DNA of 64,000 bases from Triglochin maritima (taxonomy: Eukaryota; Streptophyta; Magnoliopsida; Alismatales; Juncaginaceae): assembly GCA_963682175.1 (NCBI GenBank), contig OY821772.1, forward strand, positions 54,582,925 through 54,646,924. Reading direction: 5' to 3'. Shown in pieces: positions 32,436 through 45,131 of the stretch. Each line of letters starts with the position of its first letter. The stretch's first letter is position 1. A program made the translations under genes and the position numbers. The notes below the pieces were generated by a model. It saw only the letters and a program-made list of their open reading frames with translations. It had not been told where the DNA came from and did not search any database.

Positions 32436-35400
32436 ATGTCGAACATTGACATTGAGGGTATTCTGAAGGAACTGCCTAATGATGGGCGAGTTCCGAAGAC
32501 CAAAATTGTGTGCACACTTGGTCCCGCATCTAGATCTGTCGAGATGTTGGAGAAGTTGCTCAGAGCTGGCATGAACGTTGCGAGGTTCAATTTCTCACAT
32601 GGTACACATGACTACCATCAGGAGACTCTTGACAACCTTAAGATTGCCATGCAGAACACTCAGATCCTTGCCGCTATTATGCTCGACACCAAGGTTTTGG
32701 ATCACATGCTCCGTATTTTACTTGTGAAATTCATTTGATTTTCAACTTTTTGGTTGATTATAGGGTTTTTCATAGAATCAAAAATACATATTTGTGAATA
32801 AATGCTCGAGTTGGCTGGTAGTGTACAAATTTTTTTTGTTGAAATATGATGAGTTTAAACAAGTGAGCCATGCTTCAAATTCACAAATCTCTACAACTTG
32901 GTTTCAGATTGCATCCTTTGAAATACATGATAGTTTCAAGCCAATGACGTCAAAAAGTATCTGAATGCATTTCTTGTTTTTGGATCCTTTAAGTTTCTTG
33001 ACACAACAATAGAAATCTGACTAGATGGATGAGGTCCTAGTTTTTTCTTTGTCCTACTAGCAAGCCTCCAGTTAATGGTGGGCTAAAGGACGCTTGAGTG
33101 GTTTCTTATAATTACTTCTTCAGCTTCTGACTTAATTACGCCCACAAATCTAAGTATTTCAAGGTCAATGTGACCCAAAAGCCTTAAAAGTGGCTTTTAT
33201 TTTACCATCAGAAATGCACAGCCTTAGCCCTGAGCTAACAGTGTTTTTACCTTCGAACATGCACACCCTTAGCCCCTAGCTACCAGTGAGGACAACATTT
33301 CCTGTTGACCCATGGTGTGAAATGCAAATGATTTTTTACAATTTCGCAACATATGAAGTGCATATAGTTAAAGAACCATTTGAATTCAGTTTATGTAATC
33401 CAAAAGGCAAAATGACACTATACCCTTTGACCATGGTTATGAAAACTGGACTGACAGGTCGAACCGGTTCTACCGCGAACCGGTGGCCAGTCCGGTCGAA
33501 CCGGTGGCCAGTGCGGTCCGGAGAACCCCCCCCCAAACCACATTTGACGTTGAACCGGCGGTTTGACCGCCTGGTTCAAGTCCAGATTTTCTATTTTCGG
33601 CTCATCGGTGACCACCATCCGCTTCATCCTCAACTCCTCCAGCCCCTTACACCCGTCGGCAACGGCCTTGACCCACTCGTAGGCGCCCCTGCCCCACTCG
33701 TGGGGGACGAGGTTGAAATCGGCGAGTGGGGCTTCCTCTTGACATAAGAGGGAGTCGAGGTTGGGGAAGCAGGTGAGGGCAGAGGAGTAGGAGTTGGGGA
33801 TGGAGAGGGTGGTTAGGGTTTGGGCGTGGAGGCGGCGGAAGAGCGGGGAGACGAGAGGGAGGGATGAGGATGGGGTGGTTGGGAGGAACATGAATATGTG
33901 CTCCCTCCTCGGGAAGTGGATTTGGTGATGAGGTGGATTTGGTGAGAGGGAGGGATGGGGATGGGGTGTTGTAGTGAGTGGGTTTGGTGGGGTCCTTCCT
34001 CCTTGAGAAGTGGAAGTGGGAATGGACAGTCACTATCCGAGTTCACGTGAGAGGAAGGAAGTGCAAGTTGACTCTTGCTTCAACGACCCGGAAGTTGGTG
34101 ATGAATACAAAGGGTCGTTGGTTCAATGATTTCTAGAGAATGTATTAGATTGTAATTGGTATCTAAATCATGACCACAATTTTTCCATGGGAAATAAATT
34201 GTACCATCATGACCTCCTTATGTATCTAAGTTTCTTATCCGGATACTTATATATATATTATATTTAATTATTTATGACGTCAAAGGTTCAACCGGTTCGA
34301 CCCCGGTTGAACCTTTGAGAATTCCGGTTCGATGTCCGGTTTGGTTCTGAAAACCATGCCTTTGACTCAATTGAAATTGGACATGAAATAGGATCTAAGC
34401 ATGAGGTGGTTCTATTGTTTTCAAAATGGGAGTTTGTCATGGCAAAAATATAGAACATGGTAGAGATGACACAATAAGCCTCTAAAGAGAGCATAATTTT
34501 TAAGGAACAACCTGAGCTGGAGCAGGAAACTTTATCCATCCATGTCCAAGTGAAGACTCTAGAATTTCTGTTATTACTTTTGGCTTTTCACTGAGCTTGG
34601 ATTGAGTCGGTCATAGCCTGACTTGGTATTGACTTGCTAAGAAATAACAACCACATAAGGAATTGATTGGGTTTAAAGGAGAATCAATTGAAGATAATTT
34701 TTCAAATTAGTCTGGACTGAATTTGACAACTTAAAGTTTTCTTCTTGTATCTTTTAGTTTTCATGTACACCAACATGAGATCATGGTAGGAAACCGAATG
34801 GTAGTCTTGAAGAAATCCATGGATCTGATTGCATGGTCATTTAGTGAATAGATGTGCTCCATTTTGTTTTTGTGATGCTTCAATATAAAACTTATATTAA
34901 TATCCTATCACAAGTTCATGATGTTGTAGGTCCAGTCTGAATCCCTACATGTATTTGGAGTTTTTTCAGGTGTGAACCACTAGGTTGATGCTAACTATTC
35001 ATGTGACTGTCTCATCTCATGGGTGTAGTTCCTGAGCACTGTAACGATTAATGAACAGCTACAATTACAAAGAAGAGAAAATTTGTTTAGACTTGGTTTC
35101 TATTAGTAGTGTACTCTAACTCGTTTATTTGGAATTTAAATCTTATTAGTGTCTCGATATATTTGCGAATATCGTATCTATATTCCTTTCTTGCATTAGT
35201 AAATTTCTCTCCATCTGCCAAAAAAAAGTCATACTGATGATGTACTTGAATCAACTGAAGCTTATACGTTGTCCATAAAACCTACGGTTTCTGTGTAGGC
35301 ATGGTTGTTATGTTCAATTGACGATGATAATGTGGATAAAAATGTGTTAGTAGGTCACCAATCAAGATGATACATTATGCATCAACTGCTACAGTTTTTT

Positions 35401-37277
35401 GTTTTGGCCTTTTTATGCTTTAGATGATCCTAAATTTCTCTACTTGAGTTACTACTCACAACAGTCAAAAAAAATTAATTTTAAAAAGTTTTTTTTTTCA
35501 ATTTAAGCTTCCACGTCACATCAAACATGATGTTCATGCTTCAAATCAGAACTAGAGTTAAGATTGCATGTTCTCAATCTAAGAGCCTTTTTATTTCCTG
35601 TTTCAGGGACCAGAAATTCGGACTGGCTTCTTGAAGGATGGGAAGCCTATACAACTGAAGCAGGGACAAGAAATTACCGTAAGCACTGATTATGAGCTCA
35701 AAGGAGATACCGAGACGATCACCATGAGCTACAAAAAACTTCCTGTCGATTTGAAGCCTGGAAACGTCATCCTTTGTTCAGATGGTACCATAACCCTAAA
35801 AGTTTTGTCCTGTGACCCACAAGCTGGAACCGTGAGATGCAAGTGCCAAAACACTGCGATGTTAGGTGAGAGAAAGAATGTCAATCTTCCAGGCATAGTG
35901 GTTGATCTTCCTACACTTACCGAGAAGGACAAGGAAGACATATTAGGATGGGGTGTGCCGAACAACATTGATATGATTGCACTATCTTTTGTGCGTAAAG
36001 GATCTGACCTTGTTCATGTCAGGCAGGTGCTTGGGCCTCATGCCAAAAATATAAAACTCATGTCGAAGGTATGTATGCCGTCTTAGTTTGCTATGACTCA
36101 TGAGTTCGCCCGAGTGAGTTATAAATCAATTGATGGAATCATGGAAGACAAGTGTTGTTTACGACTTTGCTATGTCTTGCTTTGTTATTCTCATGCTTGT
36201 GCAACTATCATGTTCGTTACTTGATTGAAGAAAATGAAAAAGAATAGAAGATAGCAAGATGCACATTTAAATGTCTTGTACCAAGATGGATCTTATACGC
36301 ATATCATTGAAATCAATTTACAAATTTGCATTGAATAATAAAATAATACCAAAGATGCGACTTGATATATTTTTCTGAATCCTCCGTCCTGTACATTTTA
36401 TATGAATTTCTTCCATTTACCTTTTCTCTTTCTTTAGTTGACATGTCTCCACTTCAATGTGCAGGTTGAGAACCAAGAAGGTGTTTTTAACTTCGACGAA
36501 ATTTTAAGGGAGACTGATTCATTTATGGTTGCTCGAGGTGATCTTGGTATGGAGATTCCTGTTGAGAAGATCTTCCTTGCACAGAAGATGATGATATACA
36601 AGTGCAACCTTGCTGGCAAGCCTGTGGTCACTGCCACCCAAATGCTTGAATCCATGATCAAATCTCCTCGACCAACTCGTGCAGAAGCCACCGATGTTGC
36701 CAATGCTGTTCTTGATGGCACTGACTGTGTCATGCTTAGTGGGGAGAGCGCTGCTGGGAAGTATCCTGAGATAGCTGTGAAAATCATGGCAAGGATCTGC
36801 ATTGAGGCTGAGTCCTCCCTTGATTACGGTGCTATCTTTAAGGAAATGATCAGGGCCACCCCTCTTCCGATGAGTCCATTGGAGAGTCTCGCATCTTCAG
36901 CTGTGCGTACGTCCAACAAGGCCAAGGCCGCTTTGATTGTTGTTCTGACACGGGGTGGGACAACAGCCAAGCTGGTTGCAAAATACCGCCCCGCAGTTCC
37001 AATCTTGTCTGTTGTAGTTCCAGTTCTCACAACAGATTCATTTGACTGGTCTGTCAGTGATGAGACTCCAGCAAGGCATAGTCTTACCTATAGAGGCTTG
37101 ATCCCACTTCTTGCTGAAGGTTCTGCCAAGGCCACAGATGCGGAATCAACTGAAGTCATTTTGGATGCTGCACTCAAGTCAGCTACAAAGAGAAGATTAT
37201 GCAAGCCTGGTGACGCCATTGTAGCACTGCATCGTATTGGCACTTCTTCTATCATAAAGATCTGCACTGTCAAATAA
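32436..37277 (+). CDS. Pyruvate kinase, cytosolic
   Basis: Transfers phosphate from phosphoenolpyruvate to ADP, the last step of glycolysis. Exons: 32436-32693 (86 codons), 35607-36068 (154) and 36465-37277 (270 plus stop), all phase 0 with GT-AG borders, giving 510 residues, the usual length of plant cytosolic isoforms. The N-terminus has [13 protein letters not shown] and [15 protein letters not shown] (substrate and cation binding). The B domain is in exon 2. The catalytic Lys lies in KLMSKVENQEG, split by intron 2 at residue 240. [12 protein letters not shown] and [14 protein letters not shown] follow. No transit peptide, so cytosolic. No lesion was found. Intron 1 is 2.9 kb and holds a hAT-like element with a captured gene piece (33432-34358); splicing should remove it. 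The promoter adjoins a Harbinger remnant. Confidence 0.96.
33432..34358. mobile_element. hAT-like element (CATGGTT ends), TSD CCTTTGAC
   Basis: 927 bp in pyruvate kinase intron 1. It starts CATGGTTATGAAAAC and ends GTTCTGAAAACCATG, with CGAACCGG-rich subterminal arms on both sides. It is flanked by an exact 8-bp duplication CCTTTGAC (33424-33431 and 34359-34366), which is the hAT superfamily length. Shares its ends and CCGGTT-rich arms with the element at 49788. It has no transposase; the interior carries an auxin-receptor-like fragment on the minus strand. Confidence 0.8.
33601..33770 (-). pseudogene. Captured TIR1/AFB-like auxin receptor fragment
   Basis: Minus-strand frame within the hAT-like element. 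[18 protein letters not shown] is followed by a spacer and [16 protein letters not shown]. The ADFNLVPxxWGG and [14 protein letters not shown] blocks are characteristic of the leucine-rich repeats of TIR1/AFB F-box auxin receptors. Only about 55 residues are recognisable; the surrounding frame is Pro/Ser-rich and does not continue the receptor. No F-box is present. I infer an exon fragment captured by the transposon, not a gene. The identification rests on family motifs recalled by eye and should be searched. Confidence 0.65.
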
Positions 37278-37851
37278 TCAATGTTGAGGTACCTGTCAAT
37301 AGACACCACTGTCTTACAGATGCACCTTCTTTTCTGAGATTATGCTTCCTTCTTATCTTTCTGATCTCCTGGATTTAGAATTATCGCAATACTAGATCTA
37401 TTTAAGTTTGCTGGAGAGGAAACTCCATTCATATGTTTATATCCGTGTTACCTATGCAGTCCAATGTTTTTTGTGTTAATAAGTAGGAGGGCATAATCTT
37501 TTACAAATGGTGTCGTCTGTTATCTGCAGCTTGAGGGCAGGATTAATACTCTGGTTTGATGACGTCGTTACTGGTTTTTTGTGTGATGTTACTGAATTTA
37601 TTCTTGCTAGGTTAAATGTTGAATTATGATATGATATCTTCGGCAGGTTTAAGAACATGAACTTAATTGTTGGATACTCGATGCGGGTAGAACTGGATTG
37701 CCTTTGTTCGTCCGTATATATGCAAGTTTTGTGGTTTTTACGAGTTGTAATCTTGGAACCCTCACTCATATCAATATTTTGCAAACTACGTCATAATAAC
37801 TTGGTGACAACTGATTCTTACCTACGAAAATAGTGCACAACCATATGTTAG

Positions 37852-38300
37852 GGTGCGTTTGAATGAGGTTCTCAAATGTTAGATTCTTGTAGGAAGTTAA
37901 CTTTTGAATTTTTGGCCATAGAAGTTGCTTTTTCTTAATAGAAGTCAGAGTTGTTTGGATGATGAGAAGTTCGATGGATTCTTAGATGTCTTGTCAAATG
38001 AAATCCTCAAAGTGTCATCCAATCATATATAAACAGGACCTAAAATAATGATATCCTCAAATAACGATATATAAACATGACCTAAAATAATGATATCCAA
38101 ATTTTAATAGGTGGTGTGGGAGTTGGAGAAACTCGGTACCAATACAAAAAATGGTATCAGGATGTGCGTGAGGATCTCAGATTCCAAGGAGCCTAAAAAT
38201 GTTTGGATGACCTCTAAACACTGTAGCAACCCCATGGTGCAGGAGAGTCAGAATCTGCCACATCCAAATATTGTAGCAACTCCCATTGGTATCTTACGTA
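37852..38300. mobile_element. MITE related to the 27.2-kb element
   Basis: Begins GGGTGCGTTTGAATGAGG and shares the order CTCAAATGTTAG, CAGAGTTGTTTGGATGA and TGTCAAATGAAATCC with 27165-27755. The other end is probably near CCACATCCAAATATTG (about 38260). Located about 0.6 kb after the pyruvate kinase stop; non-coding. Confidence 0.5.
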
Positions 38301-38501
38301 GTCGGGAAAATAGAAACATGAATTCTGAAGTACGAGTAACCAACCAATCGACCGGGTTTTACGACGAGTTGGTGACTATCCCACTTTAATAATTGCAACA
38401 TGCAATACGTGGTATTTCTTAGGTAATTCCTATTCCTCGAAATCTGAGAACATTTATTTCAAGCTAGCACCTGGATAGAGGGCGTTAGAATTTAGTACCG
38501 T

Positions 38502-38922
38502 TAGACCTGACAATCGTGTCGTGTTCGTGTACTTTCGTGTTAGACAATTTCGTAATCGTGTCAGGATTTCGTGTTATCGTGTTAAGCACAATTTGAAGAA
38601 AATCCATCATGTTAAGATTGAAAATATTTAAGTAACATGTTATATTAATATTTTTCTATATAATTAACATATTAATTGACCATTATCAGGTAAAAAATAA
38701 TTGATTACCTAACAAAGAGATGTTATTCGTGTCAGTTTCGTGTAAAAAACTAAAATACTGTGTAATCGTGTCGTGTTCGTGTCAAATCATGTACTAATTA
38801 TTTTATGTTTATATCTTCATAAATCATCGTAATAAAACATTTGAACCACACAAAAAATTTCGTGTCATGTCGTCTAAAAATCGTGTCACCATATCGTGTT
38901 GTGTCAGAAATTGTCAGACCTA
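38502..38922. mobile_element. hAT-like MITE, TAGACCTGACAAT ends, 8-bp TSD
   Basis: The left end TAGACCTGACAATCGTGTCG and right end ATTGTCAGACCTA are inverted copies, 421 bp apart. Flanks AGTACCGT (38494-38501) and AATACCGT (38923-38930) match at 7 of 8 positions. The interior is rich in TCGTGTCGTGTTCGTGT. A truncated inverted relative lies at 57555-57845. Confidence 0.75.
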
Positions 38923-39276
38923 AATACCGTAGATAAAAACATTTGCATGGCAAAATCTTATTTTTCAATAGTTTTTTTGTTTATTTTCTTAATTTTTACC
39001 TTCTGTTCCAATCCAAACTTAGATTCCTCAAAATCTAATTTATTGCATACTACTACTTAAGCATAGAATAGTATCATTCTAAACATAAGTGGTGTATCCC
39101 AATTTGTCGTTGAATGACTAATTGGGTGAATTGGAGATTCGAGTTTAATTTCAAGTTCCATAACAATCTGTGTTCGGTAAGATGCCAACTTTATATCAAA
39201 TTATTCCTACTAGTTATCAAATAAAACAACAAAATAATTTATATAACACCAAAAATTATAAGAAGTAAAAAACAAC

Positions 39277-42200
39277 ATGCAGCCCTCGTTTTCATTTTCC
39301 CTCTTTTTAGATTTCCCACAAAAGCCTCTGCCTTCCCGCATGTTTCATGGCTTCAATCTCACCCCCATTCCCCGCTCCAACCTTCTTCCAATCTGCCCTT
39401 CCTCCAAAACCTCCAAACCTCTTCTCCAATCTTCCAACCCCAACCCACAGAAGATCGGCAGACGTTCTCTATTGGATTATTGAGTTTGGGCTAAACCCAT
39501 GAATAACTCAATTAAGTAAATCCAATGTTGAGTTGAAGATGAGAACTATTGTCTCATGTGTCGAGTGTTCACCTTACTTTTAGTATCACGTTGGTGAATC
39601 TAAAAATGTGGAGGATGTTGATAAACATTCTCTTCAATTGACCCTTTGTAGGTGGAAAGAGACGATGAGAGAATTCTTCACACATTGGCGCGCCCGTCCC
39701 GTCTGGTGCGTGACGAGACGAGGCAACGGTGGATTTGGGGGAAATTAGAGGTTTTAGCCTCAAGGTGATGAGTGTATCTTTTTTGGACATCATGTTAATT
39801 GTTTTGCAATTAAGTCCTTGATAATTACAAAATTATATATATATTACAGTCGGGTTCTCCATGTAAACACACGTTTTTATCTCTCTACGAAAATCGTCCC
39901 TCTCTGACGATTTTAGGTATCTGAATCCAGAGTTCTTTTGATTCTTGCGAGATTCCGTGTTGTTCTCGTGGTTCGTCAACTCCGGTGTGCGTCCGATCAA
40001 CAGTGAGACCGTTCTACTCAAGGAGAAAACTGGCAGACCATCAAACACACTGGTATGTGTGCTAATATTTTTCTCTAGGACAAGTCGCCTTACGACCCTA
40101 GTCTGTAATATTGTTTTCTTATCACTTTTTTTTCTTTTCTTGTATATGTTTTTGTACGTTGGATTTATATGGATACTAATTTAATATTTATTCGAAATAT
40201 GTATCTGCTATATTATATGAATACATTGATACTTAGTTTCAATACTCTCCTCCCGACCCTAGTCCACGCGTCTTCGCCGTCTCCGACCTTCACACCGACT
40301 ACCCCGCTAACATGGCCTGGGTGAAGGCCCTCCCCGCCGACGCCTTCCGGGACGACGTGGCGGAGACGCTCGACGGCTTCGTGGAGACCATGGAGGCTCT
40401 CCAGGGAGAGGTTCGGGATGGTGTTCTTTGTTCCCGGGAATCATGACATTTGGTGCCGGAAGGAGCGCGGCGAGTATATGTGAGTTCCCCGTTTTCTTCG
40501 ATTCTGTTTTGTTACTGCGTCTGGTTCGCTGGAATGTTTGATGCGTTGGAGTTGTTAGCATTTCTATAACGTTTAGTCGCTCCGTGAGTTGGTTTGCAGG
40601 AAATGGAGGAAAATCCAACAAAGAGAGGAAGATTCAAAACTCTAGTCCTTTTTCTTCCGTTGGTTTGGGAGTGGTGTGGGAGAAATCGCACCGGATACAA
40701 AAGTTTAAGTCGTGGAACTCCTGTTGGACCTCCGGTTTCATGATTTTTTTTTTAAAATTTCCTGCAAACCAATAACTCAGAAGTCATTTTTGGAAGTCTA
40801 GTTTCCCCACTTTTTATGTTTTTTTGCAAAGCAAACACAAATAATGAACAATTTGCATCGATAATAGATGAGTATTATAACATATTCAAACCTATGCATT
40901 TAAGGACTTGTTTGTAGACTTGAGGTGACATATTATGAGGTTCTTCAGTTCTTGTGTACTTTATGGACTTATGGTAGATCAGGCTTCAACCCTAAATAGG
41001 GTGGATCATTACAGATTCAACTTCAAAATCTGTGCATTGTGAAGATTCTGAAGTTAAGAGTGCTTACTCTAATAATTGAATTGTGCAGAAAGCTAGAAAA
41101 AGTATGGAAGTGGGGAAGGAATTCTTAAAAATGAATCACAGGCGATTAGTTTGAAGAAAATTATAGAATTAAAATTTTACAGGCTTCAAGAATACCACTT
41201 GAGACTGAGTTCCACAGCTTTCGCATTTAACCTGTCAGGTAGCAACTAACAAGTGCAAGAATAAAATTACTTAAACTAAATGGCTTTCTTTACTTTCAAC
41301 TTTGAACCATTACCATTTACCACTTTGAAAGTCAAAATCCTATTGTGTGCATCTCAAAGTCGTAATATGGAATTAATGAAAATTACTGAACATGGTTAAA
41401 CATGACAGATTGTAATGAACAAGGTTAAACATGTTCAAAATTGTGTCCGTAATGTTGTAAGTTTCACTTAATATTGGTGATTTCTAATGTAGCCCAAATA
41501 TGTGCTGCAATTCTGCAAATTGTTCAGAGAAGCTTGATACGTTTCCACTTACCTGATGGTTGATGTTTTATATTATTTGGGAGGACGTCAATCATGCCCT
41601 TTTTCCCCCTGTAGTAGCTAACCTTCGTGGATATCATCTCAATCATTAGAGAAATGGACATTAACAAAACAAAGGGCCATGCGACTTAAGCTGGATATGA
41701 AGTAATTAAATAGTTAACTCCTTTATGTAATCTAATTGGTGGTGGTGCTTCTTGAGTTGTCTTTTATAAAATAATGCACGAGAAGCATAAAATCTAATCT
41801 TGGTGGTGGTTTTAGCTCTACCCTAGTTGGTATTTTTCTTGTAAACCATCAATTTTGCTTGGAGTTGCTTGACCTAGAATTTGTGCATGTGTGAATATGT
41901 GTTAAAGCTTTTTTGTTGTTCTTCCTCAGCACAATTCGTTGGACAAGCTGAGTGCTTTACTTGATGCGTGTACAGAACTTGATGTTGAAACAGATCCCAT
42001 GATCGTGGGTGGAGTGGGTACCATTCCTTTATATTCATGGTATCATGAGGTGAATTTTAAGTCTTGTTGGTTATTCTTCAATTGTGGAAGCTCTCAATTA
42101 GATCCTTTCTTTTAATTGGAATTCTTCATTTTGATTTCTGCAGAGCTTTGACAAGGAAGATGACATTACCAACATTAGGGTTCCCACATCGGACCTGGTG

Positions 42201-42649
42201 ATTAGCTTAACTTTTCATACTTGTCCTGTGATACTACATGTTTTTCCCTATCACCTCAATACCTCATATATTACTCACATTGGTGGTTTACAATTATTTT
42301 CATAAACGGGGGTTCTCTTCTAGTGTGAGTAGTGTCGACAGTAGACTTCATGTCTATAATCAAATTGCTGCAGAAATGTTTAGTAGTGGTCCAGAACTTG
42401 GTATGCAGATATTAAACATGGAATTGTCCGGCAGGTGTTGCAAATATTTCCTCATATAGAAGCTTTCTGTGTTTTCGATGTCTTGCTGGTGTGCAAAGAT
42501 TTCCATGCTTGCCATTGGCCTTTGGGATTGTCCAGCAGAGACTCTTCCCTTGCCATGTTTTTCGATTCGATGAACATAGAGAATATTTCCTCTATCAAGG
42601 AAATTCAGATTTATAGTCAAATAATTGCATTCTCGCATTTCGTCCCAAG
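39277..42649 (+). pseudogene. Calcineurin-like metallophosphoesterase, decayed
   Basis: Blocks on the plus strand follow a plant metallophosphoesterase: 40262-40480 (RVFAVSDLHTDYPANMAWVK; FFVPGNHDIWCRKERGEY), 41930-42049 (LDKLSALLDACTELDVETDP to YSWYHE), 42144-42198 (SFDKEDDITNIRVPTSDL) and about 42493-42649 (CKDFHACHWPLGLSSRDSS to IIAFSHFVPR). The frame at 39277 (SFSFSLFLDFPQKPLPS) could be its transit-peptide start. Damage: the metal-binding segment expected between AFRDDV and AETLDGF (LLVAGD in relatives) is deleted; a frameshift separates LQGE from RFGMVFF; repeat-like sequence splits the 5' end; and the C-terminal exon with the GHTH motif is missing, replaced by retroelement debris. The enzyme cannot be made. 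Confidence 0.75.
39484..40255. repeat. Repeat-like insertion splitting the metallophosphoesterase 5' end
   Basis: About 770 bp with LTR-like style (ATGTTGAGTTGAAGATGAGAACTATTG; a leader-like stretch with GGGTTCTCCATGTAAACACACG and a CGAGATTCCGTGTTGTTCTCG palindrome). It sits between the putative transit-peptide frame and the phosphoesterase core. Termini and a target duplication were not identified, so the class is uncertain. Confidence 0.35.
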
Positions 42650-42904
42650 GTGCGCTTTTATTTATTGACTTGTTATGCTTCCATTTTCATGATAGATATC
42701 ATGTTTGGTTTAGTATGTGTAAATATCATGAAAAGGAAATATATTTTACTTTGAGACCTAATGCCTAATTTTCTAGTTGTTATGACTAAATAAAGGGTAC
42801 AAGAAAGTGTTCCTATTCATTCTCACTTGGTGTGCCCATTTCCCCCTTGCCCATGTTTCTATTGCTATCTTTTGTTTACACTTGTTTGCCCACTCGTAAG
42901 AATT

Positions 42905-43335
42905 ATCTAAATGTATAATGATATCTCCAGTGTCGCCTTTGCTATGAAAGATGTTAATTGGCGAAATGCGATGTCTACTGAGTTTGATGCCGTGGTCAAA
43001 ATTTATGAAGGGTGTCGATGGGTGTTTGCCATAAAATGGAAAGTGGATGGATCTATTGACCGATACAACCAGCGAGAGGGTAGTGTTGTCCATTGCAATC
43101 TCTCAGGGGTGGTTGATCAAGCAACTTGACATCCAGATCGCCTTCTTGCATGATGTCCTTGATGAACATGTACATATGGTTCAACCACCTGGCTTCAAGG
43201 ATGAGACCAGACCCGTATGACACCAGACCACGTTCTCTATAAGGTCTCAAACAAGCTCTTCGAGCTTGCAATCTGTCGTTTGTTGTTGCTACTTCACAAA
43301 CAATACCCTTGTTGCTACTTTCTCAAATAATACAA
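42905..43335 (+). pseudogene. Copia-type reverse transcriptase remnant
   Basis: Broken frames match the Copia polyprotein at the start of the reverse transcriptase: DVNWRNAMSTEFDAVV, CRWVFAIKWKVDGSIDRY, then in another frame LDIQIAFLHDVLDEHVHMVQPPGF. Several frameshifts and stops. A fragment of a few hundred base pairs lying where the last phosphoesterase exon would be expected. No LTRs nearby. Confidence 0.75.
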
Positions 43336-43555
43336 AAGACGAAACCCGCAAAAGTGTTCTTCCATCAGGTACCTAATTCAGTAATCCCCGTACTTATTCA
43401 ACTACTATCTTTGCATAGTAGAGAAACAGTTATTCACATGCATACGCTTTATTATTTATTTGATAAGCACAACCGTTTTAAAACATTCTCTGCAGGAACC
43501 TCACCCATCAAGTACGAAAAAGGAAAACATCACTCTAATGCAATCCACCTTCTGC

Positions 43556-45046
43556 TTAGTAGTCTTCTGGCGCCAGAGGCTGGTGCGCTGCAGCTCCTTC
43601 TTCCGATGGGATGAGCAAATACTCGTAGATCAGCCCTGCTAGTGCACCACCGACTAGTGGGCCAACCCAGTAAATCCAGTGATCCTTCCATCTCCATCCA
43701 ACAAGAGACACTCCAAATGTCCTAGCGGGGTTCATTGACGCACCGTCAAATGGACCACCAGCGAGAATGTTTGCCGCGAAGATGAATCCAATGATAATTG
43801 GAGAGATTGTGCCAAGACTGCCTCTCTTTGGGTCTATCACGGTCGCGTAATAAGCAAAAACCAGGCCAAAAGTTAAGACAATTTCCAGCACTACCCCGTT
43901 GCCGACACCAACGCCTGATGACACTGCGAAACCAGCAGGCCTCTACAGAAGGTAACATGCACAGGGTTCACAAATAACATTGGCAGCATATGATATAAGC
44001 AGTCTAGTTTAATTTGGATATATAAGGTGTTATTGGGTTACCATGCCAGCAGTTGTGAGGCGGAGAAGGAGAGATGCGACTATGGCGCCAAGCAGCTGAG
44101 CCACCAAGTAATACAAGGCCCGGAGGAATGAAATTCGGCCACCGAGCAACACGCCTAGCGTCACAGCTGGGTTGACATGTCCACCTGAAAAGTTGTGAGC
44201 CACTGCAACAGCAGTGGCCAGAGCTAATCCACTAGCCAAAGCCACAGTCATAACACCACCTGCTGTCATGAATTCCTTGAAGATTTTCCCTGTAACAATC
44301 AATTGAAGAAATCAAACACAGTTCCATAGATATCACCAAGGTATGAGGTATCCAACAGGTCTACAACTTCATGTCAAATCGAATCTGGAACCTAAGCATT
44401 CATAACATTCATTCATGCCTGCTTTGATTGTGAAATGGTGATATTCTTGAATTGAAGCTTTGAATAAAATTACATATGAAATAGTGATATTTTTTATTTG
44501 ATATGCGTGGATGCATGCATGCCTGTTATGAGCCAGCCATGATTGTGCACATGATTGTGCAATAGTGATATCCTTGAATTGAAGCTTTGAATAAAATTTC
44601 ATGTGAAGTTACGTTTACTCAGGATTAAAATTAGTGTTAAGATCTTGGTTGGAAATGTAGGAGGTATGTAAGGTAATATGTGGTATTATTATGTATTATC
44701 AGAAGATGTTGGTGGCATGTTGAATATTATGCTACCCAAAAAGCATGCATCCATACTGCATGCTTCATCTCATGCACGCACTTCCATACTCAAAACCAAC
44801 AAGAATTATGTTTGAGGAATATATCGAGGTTGAAAGTTTTAATTATGTTAGAACCATTTGCTAAATATTTTGATGTATGGGCATGCATGCAAATAAAATG
44901 GTACCGTAGGTACCAAGAGAAAGGAGAGAGCCTTCGGAGGCAAAGACGAAGATGGTGGTGGCGAGGAACTCGGAGATGGCGGCACGAATGGCGTCGGGGT
45001 GGACGCCGTCCTCAGTCCTTCCCAAACCAAACCTTCGAGGTGGCAT
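43556..45046 (-). CDS. Tonoplast intrinsic protein (TIP3-like aquaporin)
   Basis: A six-helix membrane channel for water and small neutral solutes, expected in the vacuolar membrane. Exons on the minus strand: 45046-44914, 44289-44042 and 43942-43556; phases fit and give 255 residues. Both NPA motifs are present (GGHVNPAVT, Asn 84; SMNPART, Asn 198 with the filter Arg 201). The N-terminus [19 protein letters not shown] and C-terminus HQPLAPEDY point to the TIP3 (alpha-TIP) group, known from seed storage vacuoles. Oddities: where TIPs have VALAHAFAL in helix 2, this has VALASGLAL, so the usual filter His is Ser 64; and the loop before it is about six residues shorter than in TIP3. An ATC microsatellite lies in the likely 5' UTR. 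Subgroup assignment is moderately sure; the aquaporin call is certain. Confidence 0.93.
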
Positions 45047-45131
45047 CTTTGATCGATGACACTAAACTTTCTATTCCACAAGAACCAACGAGTCCTACCA
45101 ATTATCCACTTGTGTTGTGATGTTGAGGTGT

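Noticed and set aside
32694..35606. Pyruvate kinase intron 1 as a site of gene disruption
   Set aside because: The hAT insertion is confined to the intron; donor and acceptor are intact and the exons join in phase, so the gene appears functional.
43053..43271. Minus-strand open frame next to the aquaporin 3' end
   Set aside because: The plus strand here matches a Copia reverse transcriptase, so the minus frame is a shadow.
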